Source: Rhabditophanes sp. KR3021
Lineage: Eukaryota; Nematoda; Chromadorea; Rhabditida; Alloionematidae
Assembly (NCBI GenBank): GCA_963281155.1
Contig: CAUJLY010000001.1
Span: forward strand, 6,262,001-6,326,000
Direction: 5' to 3'
Length of the DNA: 64,000 nt
Position numbers and translations under genes: made by a program. Under the pieces are notes generated by a model. The model was not told the DNA's origin. It did no database searches and saw only the letters and a program-made list of their open reading frames with translations. Positions 47,341 to 58,216 of the stretch are shown piece after piece. Within the stretch, counting starts at the first letter, position 1; the number at the start of each line of letters is the position of its first letter.

Positions 47341-47965
47341 AACTGTTTTCTACTTTACAAAAGATGTCCCACAATAGAGCGTTCACAACCAATGAGTACT
47401 GATTTGATATACCTTCCGTTTTTACCATGAGAAGGGTGAAAATTAGCTTTCTCCAGCTTTGATTGTTGGGATAAAAATCCGTGATATTTTGCATCTAAGG
47501 GATCAAAAAACTCATTGCAACTTTCGTAAGATTCTGGTATAGGACGAAAGGACTCAGAAAAGTGTTAAAATTAATTAATATTGACCGATCGAAGTCAGAA
47601 ATTGAAGATCTAAGCTTCATGGCTTTTTTTCTTCATTTTTGACAGCAAAAGCATCTTTCTCATTAATTTGAGTGTTACTCACACTTTCCTCCAATCCATT
47701 TCCAACTATAAATACCTCACTGTATTCATCTTTATTATTTTCACTCATGTACGTGCTTACAGAAAACTTCCCACAAAAATCAATGCCGCTCCAAACATAA
47801 CCAACCATGACCATTGCCACTACAAAAAACCTATTAAGCATCTAAACAAAATTACCAATACAAATAAAAATAACCTACCGCACTCTTCCAGTACCTCAAA
47901 CACAAAAAGTCATGAACATCAAAAACATCCTTACCTAAAAAGCATATGGAACAATATTGTTTAAG
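47341..47965 (-). CDS. Fragments of a single-pass protein, unknown family (partial)
   Basis: Three coding-like blocks on the minus strand. At about 47885-47955: KDVFDVHDFLCLRYWKSA, ending at a GTAGGT donor. At 47617-47841, after a tttag acceptor: MLNRFFVVAMVMVGYVWSG, a helix, then KFSVSTYMSENNKDEYSEVF and an acidic stretch. At about 47372-47560: SFRPIPESYESCNEFFDPL and a tail ending SIVGHLL before a stop. The first intron is clean. The second junction does not resolve and falls beside an A7 run, suggesting another one-base problem. The 5' exon was not identified. The family is unknown. It may be a live gene with assembly errors or a decaying one. Confidence 0.4.
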
Positions 47966-48176
47966 TTATAGCCTTGCTTATTAATAATTAATAAACCCAT
48001 CTTAAGCACCGCGGATAATGAACAAATGTAATGCAAAACGACCATGCCTATTTGTTGATGACTCTCAATTACATCCAACTATTATCTGCTTCTAGGTGCA
48101 TTTAACTTACAATATTTTCCAAAAGTAATGTTAATGTTCAAATGGCGGGTTCGATGTATTGTATAAGTTATTACCA

Positions 48177-48380
48177 TTTATAAAAGGAATTATTGAACTT
48201 CGGAGAATTTCTTTTTCCAATTAATCCAATCAGCATAGATAAGTAGAAGATGTAACTTGTAATTGAAACACCAATGTGAATCAAAAGAGATGGTGTTGAA
48301 ATGTACGCTGTGGGAAATGGAAATATCGTTGAATCTTATGTATCAAAAAGTCGTTTGTAGAAATATTCATTTTTATGATA
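48177..48380 (-). pseudogene. First exon of a Srv/Srg-like receptor, frameshifted
   Basis: The minus strand reads MNISTNDFLIHKIQR and, one base out of frame, PTAYISTPSLLIHIGVSITS then YIFYLSMLIGLIGKRNSPKF and NNSFYK before a GTAATA donor. This is helix 1 of the local receptor family (compare MNITADDIVLYKIQK of the 50.96 kb gene). The remaining receptor exons were not found downstream. It is a truncated, frameshifted copy. Confidence 0.65.
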
Positions 48381-48910
48381 TAATAAAATATATAATATAA
48401 AAAAATAATGAGTTGTTTTTGTCAAAAGCAACTATTGTTAAATATTTTTTAGGTAATTAATGAGATTTAATAACAAAATACGTAAACGTGAATGACAGTG
48501 CTGAGTCAAGATACAACAAATAAGCAGAGCGATTACGAATGGTCTTTGTATCAGATTCATTTTTATTGTAAGTAAATGTATTTTGCTCACTCAAAAATAA
48601 CTGACTCTTATTTTTAATACAATTTATTAAATTTTGCAGACATGTTGAAAATAAACAAAAAAGGAGTTTAAACAATATACAGTCATTCAAAAAAGTATTC
48701 GGTACCTCATATTTTTTCCATTTAATATCTCATATCTCGGTGGATAAAAAATATTTTTGCAAACTTTTAATTGATTTACACTAAATTGGAGACGTTCTTT
48801 CGAATGATTATTATAAGGAAATAATACCTTTTCAAAAAAAAGTTGTAAATGTTTGACAAAAATGGTAAATTTTTAAATAAAAAAAATATTCGGCATTTAT
48901 GTTTAATGAG
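48381..48910. other. Spacer
   Basis: AT-rich. A minus-strand open frame at 48457-48690 has no recognisable coding character. Confidence 0.3.
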
Positions 48911-49439
48911 TTATCGTAACGATGGTTCTATTTCAAATGGATTGCCTGTGGTACCATTGGAAAGATAAATTATCATGATATCAAGAATATAACCTTTAAT
49001 TTCAATCGTATGATCCTTGCATGCTAATCCCTTGGCATTCTGTAGTAGAACCAAATAAGTGTCGTAGTCATCAAACCTAGCATAGGCCATTTTTTGATCA
49101 GGAGTACATTCAATAAGTACTGGAACATAAATCTCAACTTCTGTGTTTTCAGATTCCTGTCCAATAATTGCATAGACTCCATTTGTAGTTGTATATGCAA
49201 TTCCCATTACATCATCACCAAATAAAATTTGAATTGAAAGTGTCAAATATATTTTTTTCTGAGAAGAAATCCCAATCTCATAATGTAACAAGAACATTCG
49301 CCAACGGTTGTCTTTTGCACAGAACTCTGCCAGTAATATGAATTGTTTGATTTAAATCATAAAAGATAGTGTTTGAGGCGACAGTGATAATGAAAGAGAA
49401 TAGAATTGGTAAATAAATAAACTTCACTTTTGAGTCCAT
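48911..49439 (-). pseudogene. Transthyretin-like (TTR-like) secreted protein, probably damaged
   Basis: From ATG complement 49439 there is a signal peptide (MDSKVKFIYLPILFSFIITV), then the TTR-like first strands IHITGRVLCKRQPLANVLVT. A TGA (complement 49278-49280) sits exactly where the family usually has Trp (VxLWDxD), and DWDFFSEKN follows in the same frame. The rest of the domain (MGIAYTTTNGVYAIIGQESE, YVPVLIECTPDQKMAYARF) is in another frame down to 48911. A 31-base GT-AG intron would bypass the stop and keep 165 residues, but it is shorter than every other intron here (37 bases or more) and would delete the WDxD segment. Most likely a damaged member of a family of secreted nematode proteins. 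Confidence 0.55.
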
Positions 49440-50958
49440 GAGAAAACATTTTAATGATATGTTTATATACATTGATGATTTAAATATTAAGATTAATCTT
49501 GAATGAGGTTGCTCGTTAATTAAAAAATATCCAATTTCGGGTGTATTCAAATTATTTTTATTTTTGCCAATCATAATTCCAAATTTACTAAAAATGAATA
49601 AAGCATATGAATCTGTAAGTTAAATGCTTGAAGTATGGTAACTTTTGACATTTCAAATCAATTCTGTTAAATACAAAAAGTTAAAATTTAAAATATATAA
49701 AACCATTTATTTTATAGTGAGACAATAAATAGAACATTAAATGTACGTATTTTAAACTTCTATCTCAAGAACATAAATTACTTTGTATTTTAGTTTTTGC
49801 CAATTTTTGTTAGAATAATTTATTGAGATTACTGTGAATAACATTTAGACTGACTCTGTTTCTGATAAAGTAAATAGTGTAATTAAGCGATATTTGGGAT
49901 CAATTTATCTAACATTTCGATGATATAATAATTGTCTTTAATTAACCTTATAATTTTTACAAATGCCAATTCCGACAGAAATAGCAGGTTGTTATTTGAT
50001 TAAAACACAAAATACGGCAAACATGCAATCTTTTCCCATTAATTATTGCTTCCTTTTTAAAGGCGAAAATTGTAAATACTTTAAATGTTGTTATATGCTG
50101 TTAAATGATATTAAATGATGATTGTTATATGATGTAGGTTGTCCTTTAAAAATATTCTTTTAAAGTAAATTAATTATCAGTTTGTTAACATCATCAACTA
50201 ATTAAATTTCATCCAAACTTTCAATTAACGAAGCTTAATAAACTTACAACTTTCATACATCATCCTAAACAAGAACATATTAGTTTTGAAAAAACTTTAA
50301 AAGGACTATTTGTCACCTTTGTCTTTTGGTATGCTAATTAGGTTCCTTGTCACTATGACATGACACACTTATTATACATGAAAAAGTGATGGCATTTGAG
50401 ATTTGCAGAAAACATACTTCACAAAACATAAAATTATAAATCGAAAACAAGAACTAAATAATAAGCTCATTATTTTTGAACAAGAACTTTATAATTATAA
50501 ATAATACCAAAATTAGGAATTTTAAAAGTGATTGACTAAATTTGGTTAACAAGAAAGTGGCATTTCACCTTAATTGCAATCCCTTTGGTTGTCTATGGCG
50601 TCAAACTATCAGTCCACCTACCCACTCAACTCATTAATTTCTTAAGTTTTCTTTCAATTTGGTCATGCTTAGATATACACACCACATTTTTAATCTTTTG
50701 ACATTAAAAGCAACGACAAAAGCAAAGATAGATAAAAACAAGTCATTGTATCTTGTATTAATCCACTCCCGAAATGTTATACCTTTTTCCACTGCAACCA
50801 ACCTTCACTTAAATGGCATTTGGTTATGCTTTAACAGTCATACTAATAAATATGCCTAATTGCTATCACATATGAAAGTTTATTCTCAGTAAATAAATTT
50901 TTAAAAGTTGTAGGTTCTCTATATATTCCTTTTATTGGCACAGCTTATTAAACCTAAA
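49440..50958. other. 1.5 kb spacer, nothing recognised
   Basis: AT-rich. Short open frames at 49440-49574 (minus) and 50659-50859 (plus) lack coding character. Confidence 0.4.
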
Positions 50959-52042
50959 ATGAATATTACAGCTGATGATATTGTATTGTACAAGATCCAG
51001 AAAATTATTCCATTCTTTACTGTTTATTTGTCGCTACCATCAACAATCATTCACCTCATCATTGCCATTGTTTCCTATCCCCTATTAGTGGCAATGATAA
51101 TTGGCTTATTCAAACGAAGGCACTCGAAAGAATTTTCATCACCGTTTTACAAGTTTATCTACCTGAATTCAATTGTTAATCTTCTGTATCACATCGACCA
51201 TTTATTAACTGGGACTTTACCTATGTATGAACCTGTAGCAATATTTATGAGTGATTCATTAAAATCTACTACTTTTTTAGGACCTGTTTTCTGGGTCGGA
51301 TATTTCTTTTCGTATTTTATCATTTACTCAACATTTTATATTTCGGTGAATAGAGTGATCACAGTGGTGTATCCGTTAAGAGCATCACAAGTAAGTGGAG
51401 CATTTTTTACAAAATAATTAGTTCATTTAGTTTTTGGATAAAACATACATCTATTTCTTAGTCTTTGGAGTTGCATTTGCTGGATTACCCGGCATTTATC
51501 ATATTTGCAGCCCCGCTTACTTCAGACGTGTTCAAAATGTGTACACAAATTATAAAGTTACATCAATATTCGTAAATGCGCCTATCATCAATATTGGAAC
51601 CTTAAGCATATATACCTTATTGGTCATGAACAGCTCCATGTCATTTCTGACCTTTACAATTAATTTAATCACTGCATATCATCTGAAGTTTAGCAAAAAA
51701 TACAATTATTCGAAGTTTGAAACAAACATGGGAGTGTATTCTTTCTTATTATTTATTTCTCAAGGAATATACACTCTTCTTTTTTACATTTCAATATTTG
51801 CTCCCACAACTGGAGATTTATCATATCTATACTTTGCAAGAGTGATAAAACCATACGCATTCGATTTTTTTTGCCTCTTCAGTGTTTTTGCTTTACTTGT
51901 ATTGAACAAAAGAATTCGCAAATTAGTTTATGAAACTTTGAGAATTTCCAAAACAAGTATACTGTTTGGATCCAAAATAAGTCCTAATTCAATGTTGATA
52001 GTTGCCCAGAAAACACAAAATCCAACTACCCGTAACAATTAA
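50959..52042 (+). CDS. Srv/Srg-like serpentine chemoreceptor (intact)
   Basis: Exons 50959-51390 and 51431-52042 give 347 residues, phase 0. Start at MNITADDIVLYKIQK; an in-frame non-ATG extension to 50935 is ignored. There are seven hydrophobic helices. Conserved family features are FYISVNRVITVVYPLRASQ at the end of helix 3 (a DRY-like position occupied by VNR), the loop CSPAYFRRVQN before helix 5, KKYNYSKFETNMGVY before helix 6, and ARVIKPYAF plus LNKRIRKLVYETL at the C-terminal exit. It is one of two undamaged copies in the local array. It is probably expressed in chemosensory neurons, with unknown ligand. Confidence 0.85.
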
Positions 52043-52942
52043 TAATATAGAAAATATGGAACATATAAAAATTTTAAAAAAATGCTCAATATGGTTTTTA
52101 TTAGTTACAAGAATGCTCCCCAATAATTCACAGCAACAATTGTCTTAAAAATTTACAATAAATTGTCCTTCATAATGTATACATCTTTGCTTATCTTTAT
52201 GCAACTGTTATATTCTCATAAACTTAGACAATACGTCTCAGATATGTATATAGCAATTGATATGAGGCCAGACAACTTTGCAACAAAACCATTTAACATA
52301 TTCATTGCAAAATTGACACACTCAAAAAAAAGTTGTACTAGTCAGCAGCTACATAAAATAATGAAACTATTTGTTGATTGATTCGAAAATGACTTTATGT
52401 GCGATAGTTTTATTAAACGAGACATATGATTCATGATTGTATGGGACATTTTTTTGTGAGTTCTCTGAAAATAGATCACTATTATTCTACATGACGATGT
52501 GTCTTATCTATCAAAAGTGATGGTAACCTATTTTTTTATGATTCAATAGATTACATCTACTATCAAAATAATCCATATTTTGTTATTAAACTTTATTCAC
52601 CGTCAGTACAAAACATTTTGTTGAAATGAAAGTAATTATTTGTGTTTGGTTTGAGTAAATAGACTAAAATGATGACAATGACATCTACCACGAGTTTTGT
52701 TCACCAATTGGTAAAAAGCCGCCGATATTTATTAGTAGTTAAGTATATTGTGTAAATTGTTTATGAGCCGATTATAATGATTTTATTATGATGTTTTGAT
52801 GGAGCATTTATCAAATTAATTACTGCGATATTGCCGGCTATTTATTTTGATTTTATTATTTAAAGTACTTTCAATAAACTCTTTTTGACTTTCCAATTAA
52901 TCATCTGATCTATACAAATATTTCTTTATCGTTTTAGTCAAA
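52043..52942. other. 0.9 kb spacer
   Basis: AT-rich. An open frame at 52163-52381 (plus) lacks coding character. The cap-1 start is preceded by cgttttagtcaaaATG, which could serve as a trans-splice acceptor. Confidence 0.35.
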
Positions 52943-53893
52943 ATGGAAAGTCTATCCAAGAAAGAAACAGTTGATGTCTGCTCTAACATCCTAAAAACTT
53001 CACCACCAGGAGAATTTAACGAAGTCTTTAATGATATTCGTGGTTTGGTAAACAATGACAGTTTGCTTCGTGAGGGATGTGGGCCAGCGGCTGTGTCTTA
53101 TAACAAAGAAAATTACATTCAAGTAAGTTTGACTTTGACAAAAAATATATCTTTGATTTGCTTTTTAGGTAGTTGACAAATCCTTAAAACACCCCACTCT
53201 TATAACTGAATACAACGAACTTAAGAACGGTCGTTTCTTGGAACCTCAGTCAAATGTTACATTCAAGTATGATCACTTTACAAAGGATGTCGATGACGTT
53301 CAACCAGCAGAACATCCAGCTTACAGTGACGAATTAAACAACTGGAGAAAGGTCATTCAAAGAGAAGCAAATGCTTACATGGAAAAGTGTTTTAAAGGAG
53401 TTGGAGTTGCAAGCGTCTTTGTCAATAACGGAGCTCTAGTTTTATGCATTGAGTCACATCAATTCCGTCCATCTGCTTATTGGTATGTCACATCCTTTTA
53501 GATTAATAATAATACTTTTATAGGAATGGAAGATGGCGTTCAACCTGGCATATCCCAGCATACACCAATACTGATACCTTGGAATTTAAGGGGAAACTTA
53601 AAATTCATACTCATTACTTCGAAGATGGAAATGTCCAACTAATCAACAATCAGAATCTGTCAGCAAAGGCTGTATCAACATCACTTGACGGAATGGCTGT
53701 TGAAGTTTTGAAAGCTGTAGTCAAATTAGAAGATGCGTATCAAATTACTGTCCAAGACACGTACATGAACTCGATCGAAGACACTTTCAAACAAATAAGA
53801 AGACAACTTCCAATCACGAGAACAAAAATAGACTGGGCCAAAGCTCACACTCACACCTACAGAATCGGCCAAGACATGAAACCTACTTTGTAA
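52943..53893 (+). CDS. cap-1: F-actin-capping protein subunit alpha
   Basis: Exons 52943-53122, 53169-53482 and 53524-53893 give 287 residues, the standard CapZ-alpha length. It is conserved throughout: ICSNILKTSPPGEFNEVFND-like start (VCSNILKTSPPGEFNEVF), SRFLEPQS-like GRFLEPQSNVTFKYDH, CIESHQFRPSAYWNGRWRS across intron 2, FEDGNVQL, and the C-terminal actin-binding tentacle with LPITRTKIDWAKAHTHTYRI. With CapZ-beta it caps barbed ends of actin filaments in the cytoplasm and muscle Z-line equivalents and is part of dynactin. All splice junctions are canonical. Its codon use is less AT-biased than the neighbouring receptors, as expected of a highly expressed gene. Confidence 0.97.
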
Positions 53894-55179
53894 ATTGGTC
53901 ACACACAAACCTTCAATGCCAACATAACAATAATGTTATTTTTGATATAACTAAAATATTTACTAATATATCCTAGATGCTTAACTTTTATTTATTCTCT
54001 TTTGTATATCAAAATGGCATCATTGTAATGTAATGATTTACAATCTTTTTTCCACCCTTGCTTTATAATATAAAAGTTTTCAATGTTTTGTTTTTCCTTA
54101 TTTCGTTTATTACAATTTTAATTGAGCAATAACTATGGTTTTAAAAATTGTTGATGCCTAGATGTGATACTCATAAACTATTCTTTGTTGTTAGCTTGGA
54201 AGCATGTATTAAATTTAATTTAAAAGAATGATGCTACACATTATTTGTTTTCAATATGTGATACCGATAAATTTGTCTTTGATATGCTCATAAGTGTGTA
54301 TTAAATTAAACTTGAAACAGAAATGTTAACAAATGAGATATAAAGATTAATATAATTATTGAAACTTCATAAGATTTGTGTTATCAAACTATAATTTAAC
54401 ATGAGTGTCAGCAACTATAAACCACTTTTTTCCAAGTCCAGTCAGTGATTCCATGGTGTAAAATTTGGTTATCTGGGGTTTCGGTAATTATCCATACGAT
54501 AGTTCCAATAGTTTCATACATTTCGTATTTGAATATTCTGTTCGTGCTAACTAAAAATAAACGTAGACAAAATTTAACACATTATTCTTTAAGGCAATTG
54601 TGAATTTAATATCTCACGTTGACAATCTTTTTATAGTCTTTTGTATTTAAGTAAACCAATTAGAAAGGCTGTTTTCAATAATCTTGAAATTATTAGATTA
54701 AAAAAATTTAGCATAAATTCTGCTGTTCATAATATAACAGAACAATACGGAAATTAAGAACAACTATATAATGCATTTGACATTCTATTTTTAGAATTAT
54801 TTTAGACCGATATAGACATAATTTGAAACGGCAATTACATTAGCAAAAAATACAATGTATATGATATCTAGACTGAAATATGTGCATAATTACTCTATTT
54901 AAACTGAATAAACATTTTTAATTCTTGTTTTGTTATACGGCCTTATTTATGGATATTAAAAATAACGTTTTATAATTTACTTGAAGCCAAAGATTTTAAA
55001 CTTCTGTGGAAATGTTTGTTATAGTTTCTTTTTATTGAGTTTATCATTAGTTTAACTTTCGTTGCTTTATTGATGCACACAAAAAAACAAAAACTAAGTT
55101 TCGAGGACAAAAATAATTAAATTAAGAATATAATGAAGTATTTATTTCTAAGTAGATGGTTTTTATGTTTATACGTAAA
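53894..55179. other. 1.3 kb spacer with one orphan minus-strand exon-like frame
   Basis: At complement 54410-54555, after a ttttag acceptor, an open frame of about 49 codons reads RIFKYEMYETIGTIVWIITE, then NQILHHGITDWTWKKVVYSC and a stop. The composition is coding-like. The matching upstream exons were not resolved (a possible donor GTGAGA lies near 54615). It could be a gene relic. The rest is AT-rich. Confidence 0.3.
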
Positions 55180-56697
55180 TTAACATCCACAGAGTTGTTC
55201 GATTGATCCCCAGATTCCAATCTTGATGGAATAAACCTTGGTTTTTCTGGTTGCATAGTAGACAACGTAAGCATTAATACGGGAAATGATTTCAGTGATT
55301 TTAACTGCAGCTGTTGGGAAGGCAGTGTTGTCATTAATAACTTCAACAGTGAATTTAACACAGAAGTTCTTCCAGACGTTCTTTTCGGAGATAGTCCATC
55401 CCGTCATTTGAGTGGTGGAGCTAGTGTAGATGACTGAGAATCCACTAGCATCCACGGTCAATACATTTGAAGCAGCATGAGAACATCCTCCGCTGTAAGG
55501 TTCATAAGTGGTAGTGGGAACTACTGTTGTGATAACTTCAGTGGTAGTAACGGCTTCAGTTGTTGTGATAGCTTCAGTTGTGGTAATAGACTCGGTGGTA
55601 GAAGGAGCAACGGTTGATGGGACAATGAGATACTCCTCTGGCCAGCAATTTTGGGACTCACAGAATAAGAACATGTTGATGAAATCTTCGAAACAGCCGA
55701 ATTCAGCAGAGATTTGGAAGTTAAGGAGGATTTGTTTCAAGAAACCATAAGTCTTGCAGAAGATGTGGTATTCTTTCATGATCAGTTTCATCTTTTGTTG
55801 GATGGAAAGTCCTTCCATTTGAATAACGAAGGTCATTCTGTCGAGGAAAGCTTTGAGTGCTTGTCTTCCGCTGGTCGAGATGACAATAGTAGTGTCTTTG
55901 ACACAAGCCAACAGAGAATTGTACAAGAATGAAAGTGGGGATCCATTCAACAAGACAGTGACTTGGGTAGCACGGTAATATTGGCAAGAGATTTCGAAGA
56001 AAGCTTCGAATGAATAGAACCCTTCGATTTCAATTTCCATGAGGATGCTCTTGCATTCTGGGTAGTCGACGGTGAATTTTTGAATAAGAACGTAGATGTC
56101 GGTCATTCTGATGTTAATATCAATTTCAGTGTTGCTGAGTAATTGGAGGATATATTCAATGAATAGATCAAAAGCAGCTTTATTTGGGAATAAATGTCTG
56201 TATTTTTGAAGACTAATGATGATACTAAAGTTTCCAGACTCATTAACTTCAAGAACTGAATCGCATTTGTCGTCAGCAATTTGGACTCCGACTTGGAAAA
56301 GATCGGCGAAACATCCCCATGATCCAATCTGGAAGTACTTGAATTTAACTTGGAAGTGGCTGTATTTGAGGAAGAATTTCTTGATCTTGAATGAAGCAAT
56401 TGTTACAATATCAAAAGAAGTATAGTTATTTGAAGCGAACAAAGTGAAGTTCAACTCAAAAATAAATTGCTTGAAGATAAGAATATCATTGGCATCAGTA
56501 AGTTGATTGGTACAGTTATAAAGAGATTCGATTAACAAGCATTCTCCAGATGGCCCAGTTTCTTCAACAAGATCCTCAGAGCAATCCTTTTGCTTTTTGT
56601 TTCTTTTCCCTTCACTTGATCCAGAACTACTAGAGCTGCCACAATAGACAGTTGAGATAGCCAAAGCTAGAAGACAAACGAGAGCAAACTTTTGCAT
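55180..56697 (-). CDS. Large secreted protein with Thr-rich linker, unknown family
   Basis: 505 residues in one intronless exon. There is a signal peptide at residues 1-19 (MQKFALVCLLALAISTVYC), then a Ser/Gly patch and a KRNKKQK basic cluster. A long cysteine-containing helical region follows (about 40-365), in which a short motif recurs: FQIGSWGCFADLFQ, FQISAEFGCFEDFI, and at the extreme C-terminus IKIGIWGSIEQLCGC. Residues about 372-405 are a mucin-like run of about five TTTE[AVS] units, a likely O-glycosylated linker, before a C-terminal domain of about 95 residues. The DNA is noticeably GC-richer than its flanks, suggesting high expression. TATA-like elements lie upstream (TATATAC at about 56731-56737). 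I do not recognise the family. It is extracellular. Confidence 0.8.
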   Translation of the reverse strand: MQKFALVCLLALAISTVYCGSSSSSGSSEGKRNKKQKDCSEDLVEETGPSGECLLIESLYNCTNQLTDANDILIFKQFIFELNFTLFASNNYTSFDIVTIASFKIKKFFLKYSHFQVKFKYFQIGSWGCFADLFQVGVQIADDKCDSVLEVNESGNFSIIISLQKYRHLFPNKAAFDLFIEYILQLLSNTEIDINIRMTDIYVLIQKFTVDYPECKSILMEIEIEGFYSFEAFFEISCQYYRATQVTVLLNGSPLSFLYNSLLACVKDTTIVISTSGRQALKAFLDRMTFVIQMEGLSIQQKMKLIMKEYHIFCKTYGFLKQILLNFQISAEFGCFEDFINMFLFCESQNCWPEEYLIVPSTVAPSTTESITTTEAITTTEAVTTTEVITTVVPTTTYEPYSGGCSHAASNVLTVDASGFSVIYTSSTTQMTGWTISEKNVWKNFCVKFTVEVINDNTAFPTAAVKITEIISRINAYVVYYATRKTKVYSIKIGIWGSIEQLCGC

Positions 56698-58216
56698 GAT
56701 TCAAGTATTGAAACAAGTGTTTGTTGTGAAGTATATAATGATTACATTTGTTTATATAGCAAATAAAAAATTGTTTGTTTCAGTGAGTGTTAACAATTTA
56801 ATTGTATTTAAAAAGAATTAAACTATATTTTAAATAAAATTCGATTGCCACGTCTATAATTCACTTGATCAAACTAAGGAATTGTGGTTTAAACCTATTA
56901 AACATGACATCAAGATATAAGCTTGTACGTATTGTTTGACGTTAAGTTTATTTATTTTATAAATAATCATTTCAAAAGTCCGGCTTAAAAACATTTTAAC
57001 ATATTTTATTCCAGAGACCAAATAAATTACACAATTATTTATTTATCAATTATTGTGATAAAATTAATACGTTTAACAAAAAGGTCTTCATGGAACGACA
57101 CATTTATAAAATGGAGATCAACACCTTGTTTGCCAAAATATGGAGGTTCTGCTATTTTGTGTGACTGCTCGACATTCAACTACCTCGGGAGAATTACTTT
57201 AATTCTAAAGTTCTAACCTAAAAAACGTATTTTGACAATTAAAACTCCGCATTTTTCAGAAGTTTTTATCCAACTACATAATACAAATTAATAAAATGAT
57301 GCAAATCATTTTTAGTTACAAAATGCATATATTCAATTGTTTAAAAGCAATTTAAATTGTAAATGGAATAGAAATTGCTTATAAAACCCTTACTAAGCCC
57401 AAAATAATTGGAATGAATAAATTTAATGTTGTGGAAAAAAGTTAAGGAATAATAACAACAAAGAATAAAAATTGCATTTATTGAAATAATCACAAAAAAT
57501 GCACACCTAAATTTTATTCAATTAAATGAGCAATTTTAAAAAAATTAAAAGTATATTTTCTCAAATACGATTTTACGTTACAACCATTCATAGACTCAAT
57601 AAAATTAATTGGAATTAATGTAGGTACATAATTCATATTTTTATACACCATCGTTACACTTAGCGATTTTTACTTAATTCTGTTCTAAACGTATTTTATA
57701 ATGAAAGACGTGTATTTGAACGTTATTACAAAAACGTCATGTTCATGAATTAATCCTGCTCAGTAAGTTCATATCCAATAAACAGGCATCATCAAATAAT
57801 GTTCTCGAAATAATTCAAAAGATAGTCAAATTTAAAAATAGACTTATTCTAAATAGTAAACTTAATGAGACATCAAAAATTAAGAAATGTCAAACTTCTT
57901 GCATTTAATTCAAAGAATGATGCTAGATTCTTAAAAAATCATAGTACACTTTGTAAAAACGTTACAAATTCTTATTTACTTTTCAAGATATTTCTTCTAG
58001 ATGAGGAAGTTTGTATTTAATAATGCTTTTTTGCAAATTACATTGTCATATTTGATCATACAAATAGAATCTTCCTTTTCACTTGACCTGTCAACAAGGA
58101 ATAAATAGGTGGCACCGCAATGATACACAACAAATTTTAATCTTTATATTTTTAGTTGTCCTTATTTAAAACCAGGAACTTTGGCATCCTTTTCATTTAT
58201 TGATTCGCTCATCACT
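56698..58216. other. 1.5 kb spacer
   Basis: AT-rich. One minus-strand open frame of about 48 codons (complement about 57046-57190, containing HKIAEPPYFGKQGVDLHFIN) has coding-like composition but no start or partner exon. Nothing else seen. Confidence 0.3.

Noticed and set aside
47617..47841. Interpreting this exon as helix 4 of a serpentine receptor
   Set aside because: A loose resemblance to the receptor loop, but the following acidic tail and downstream exon do not fit the family.
55508..56425. Val/Thr-repeat plus-strand frames
   Set aside because: Antisense of the Thr-rich secreted protein.
57046..57190. 48-codon minus-strand frame
   Set aside because: Coding-like composition but no start codon, acceptor or partner exon that I could support.
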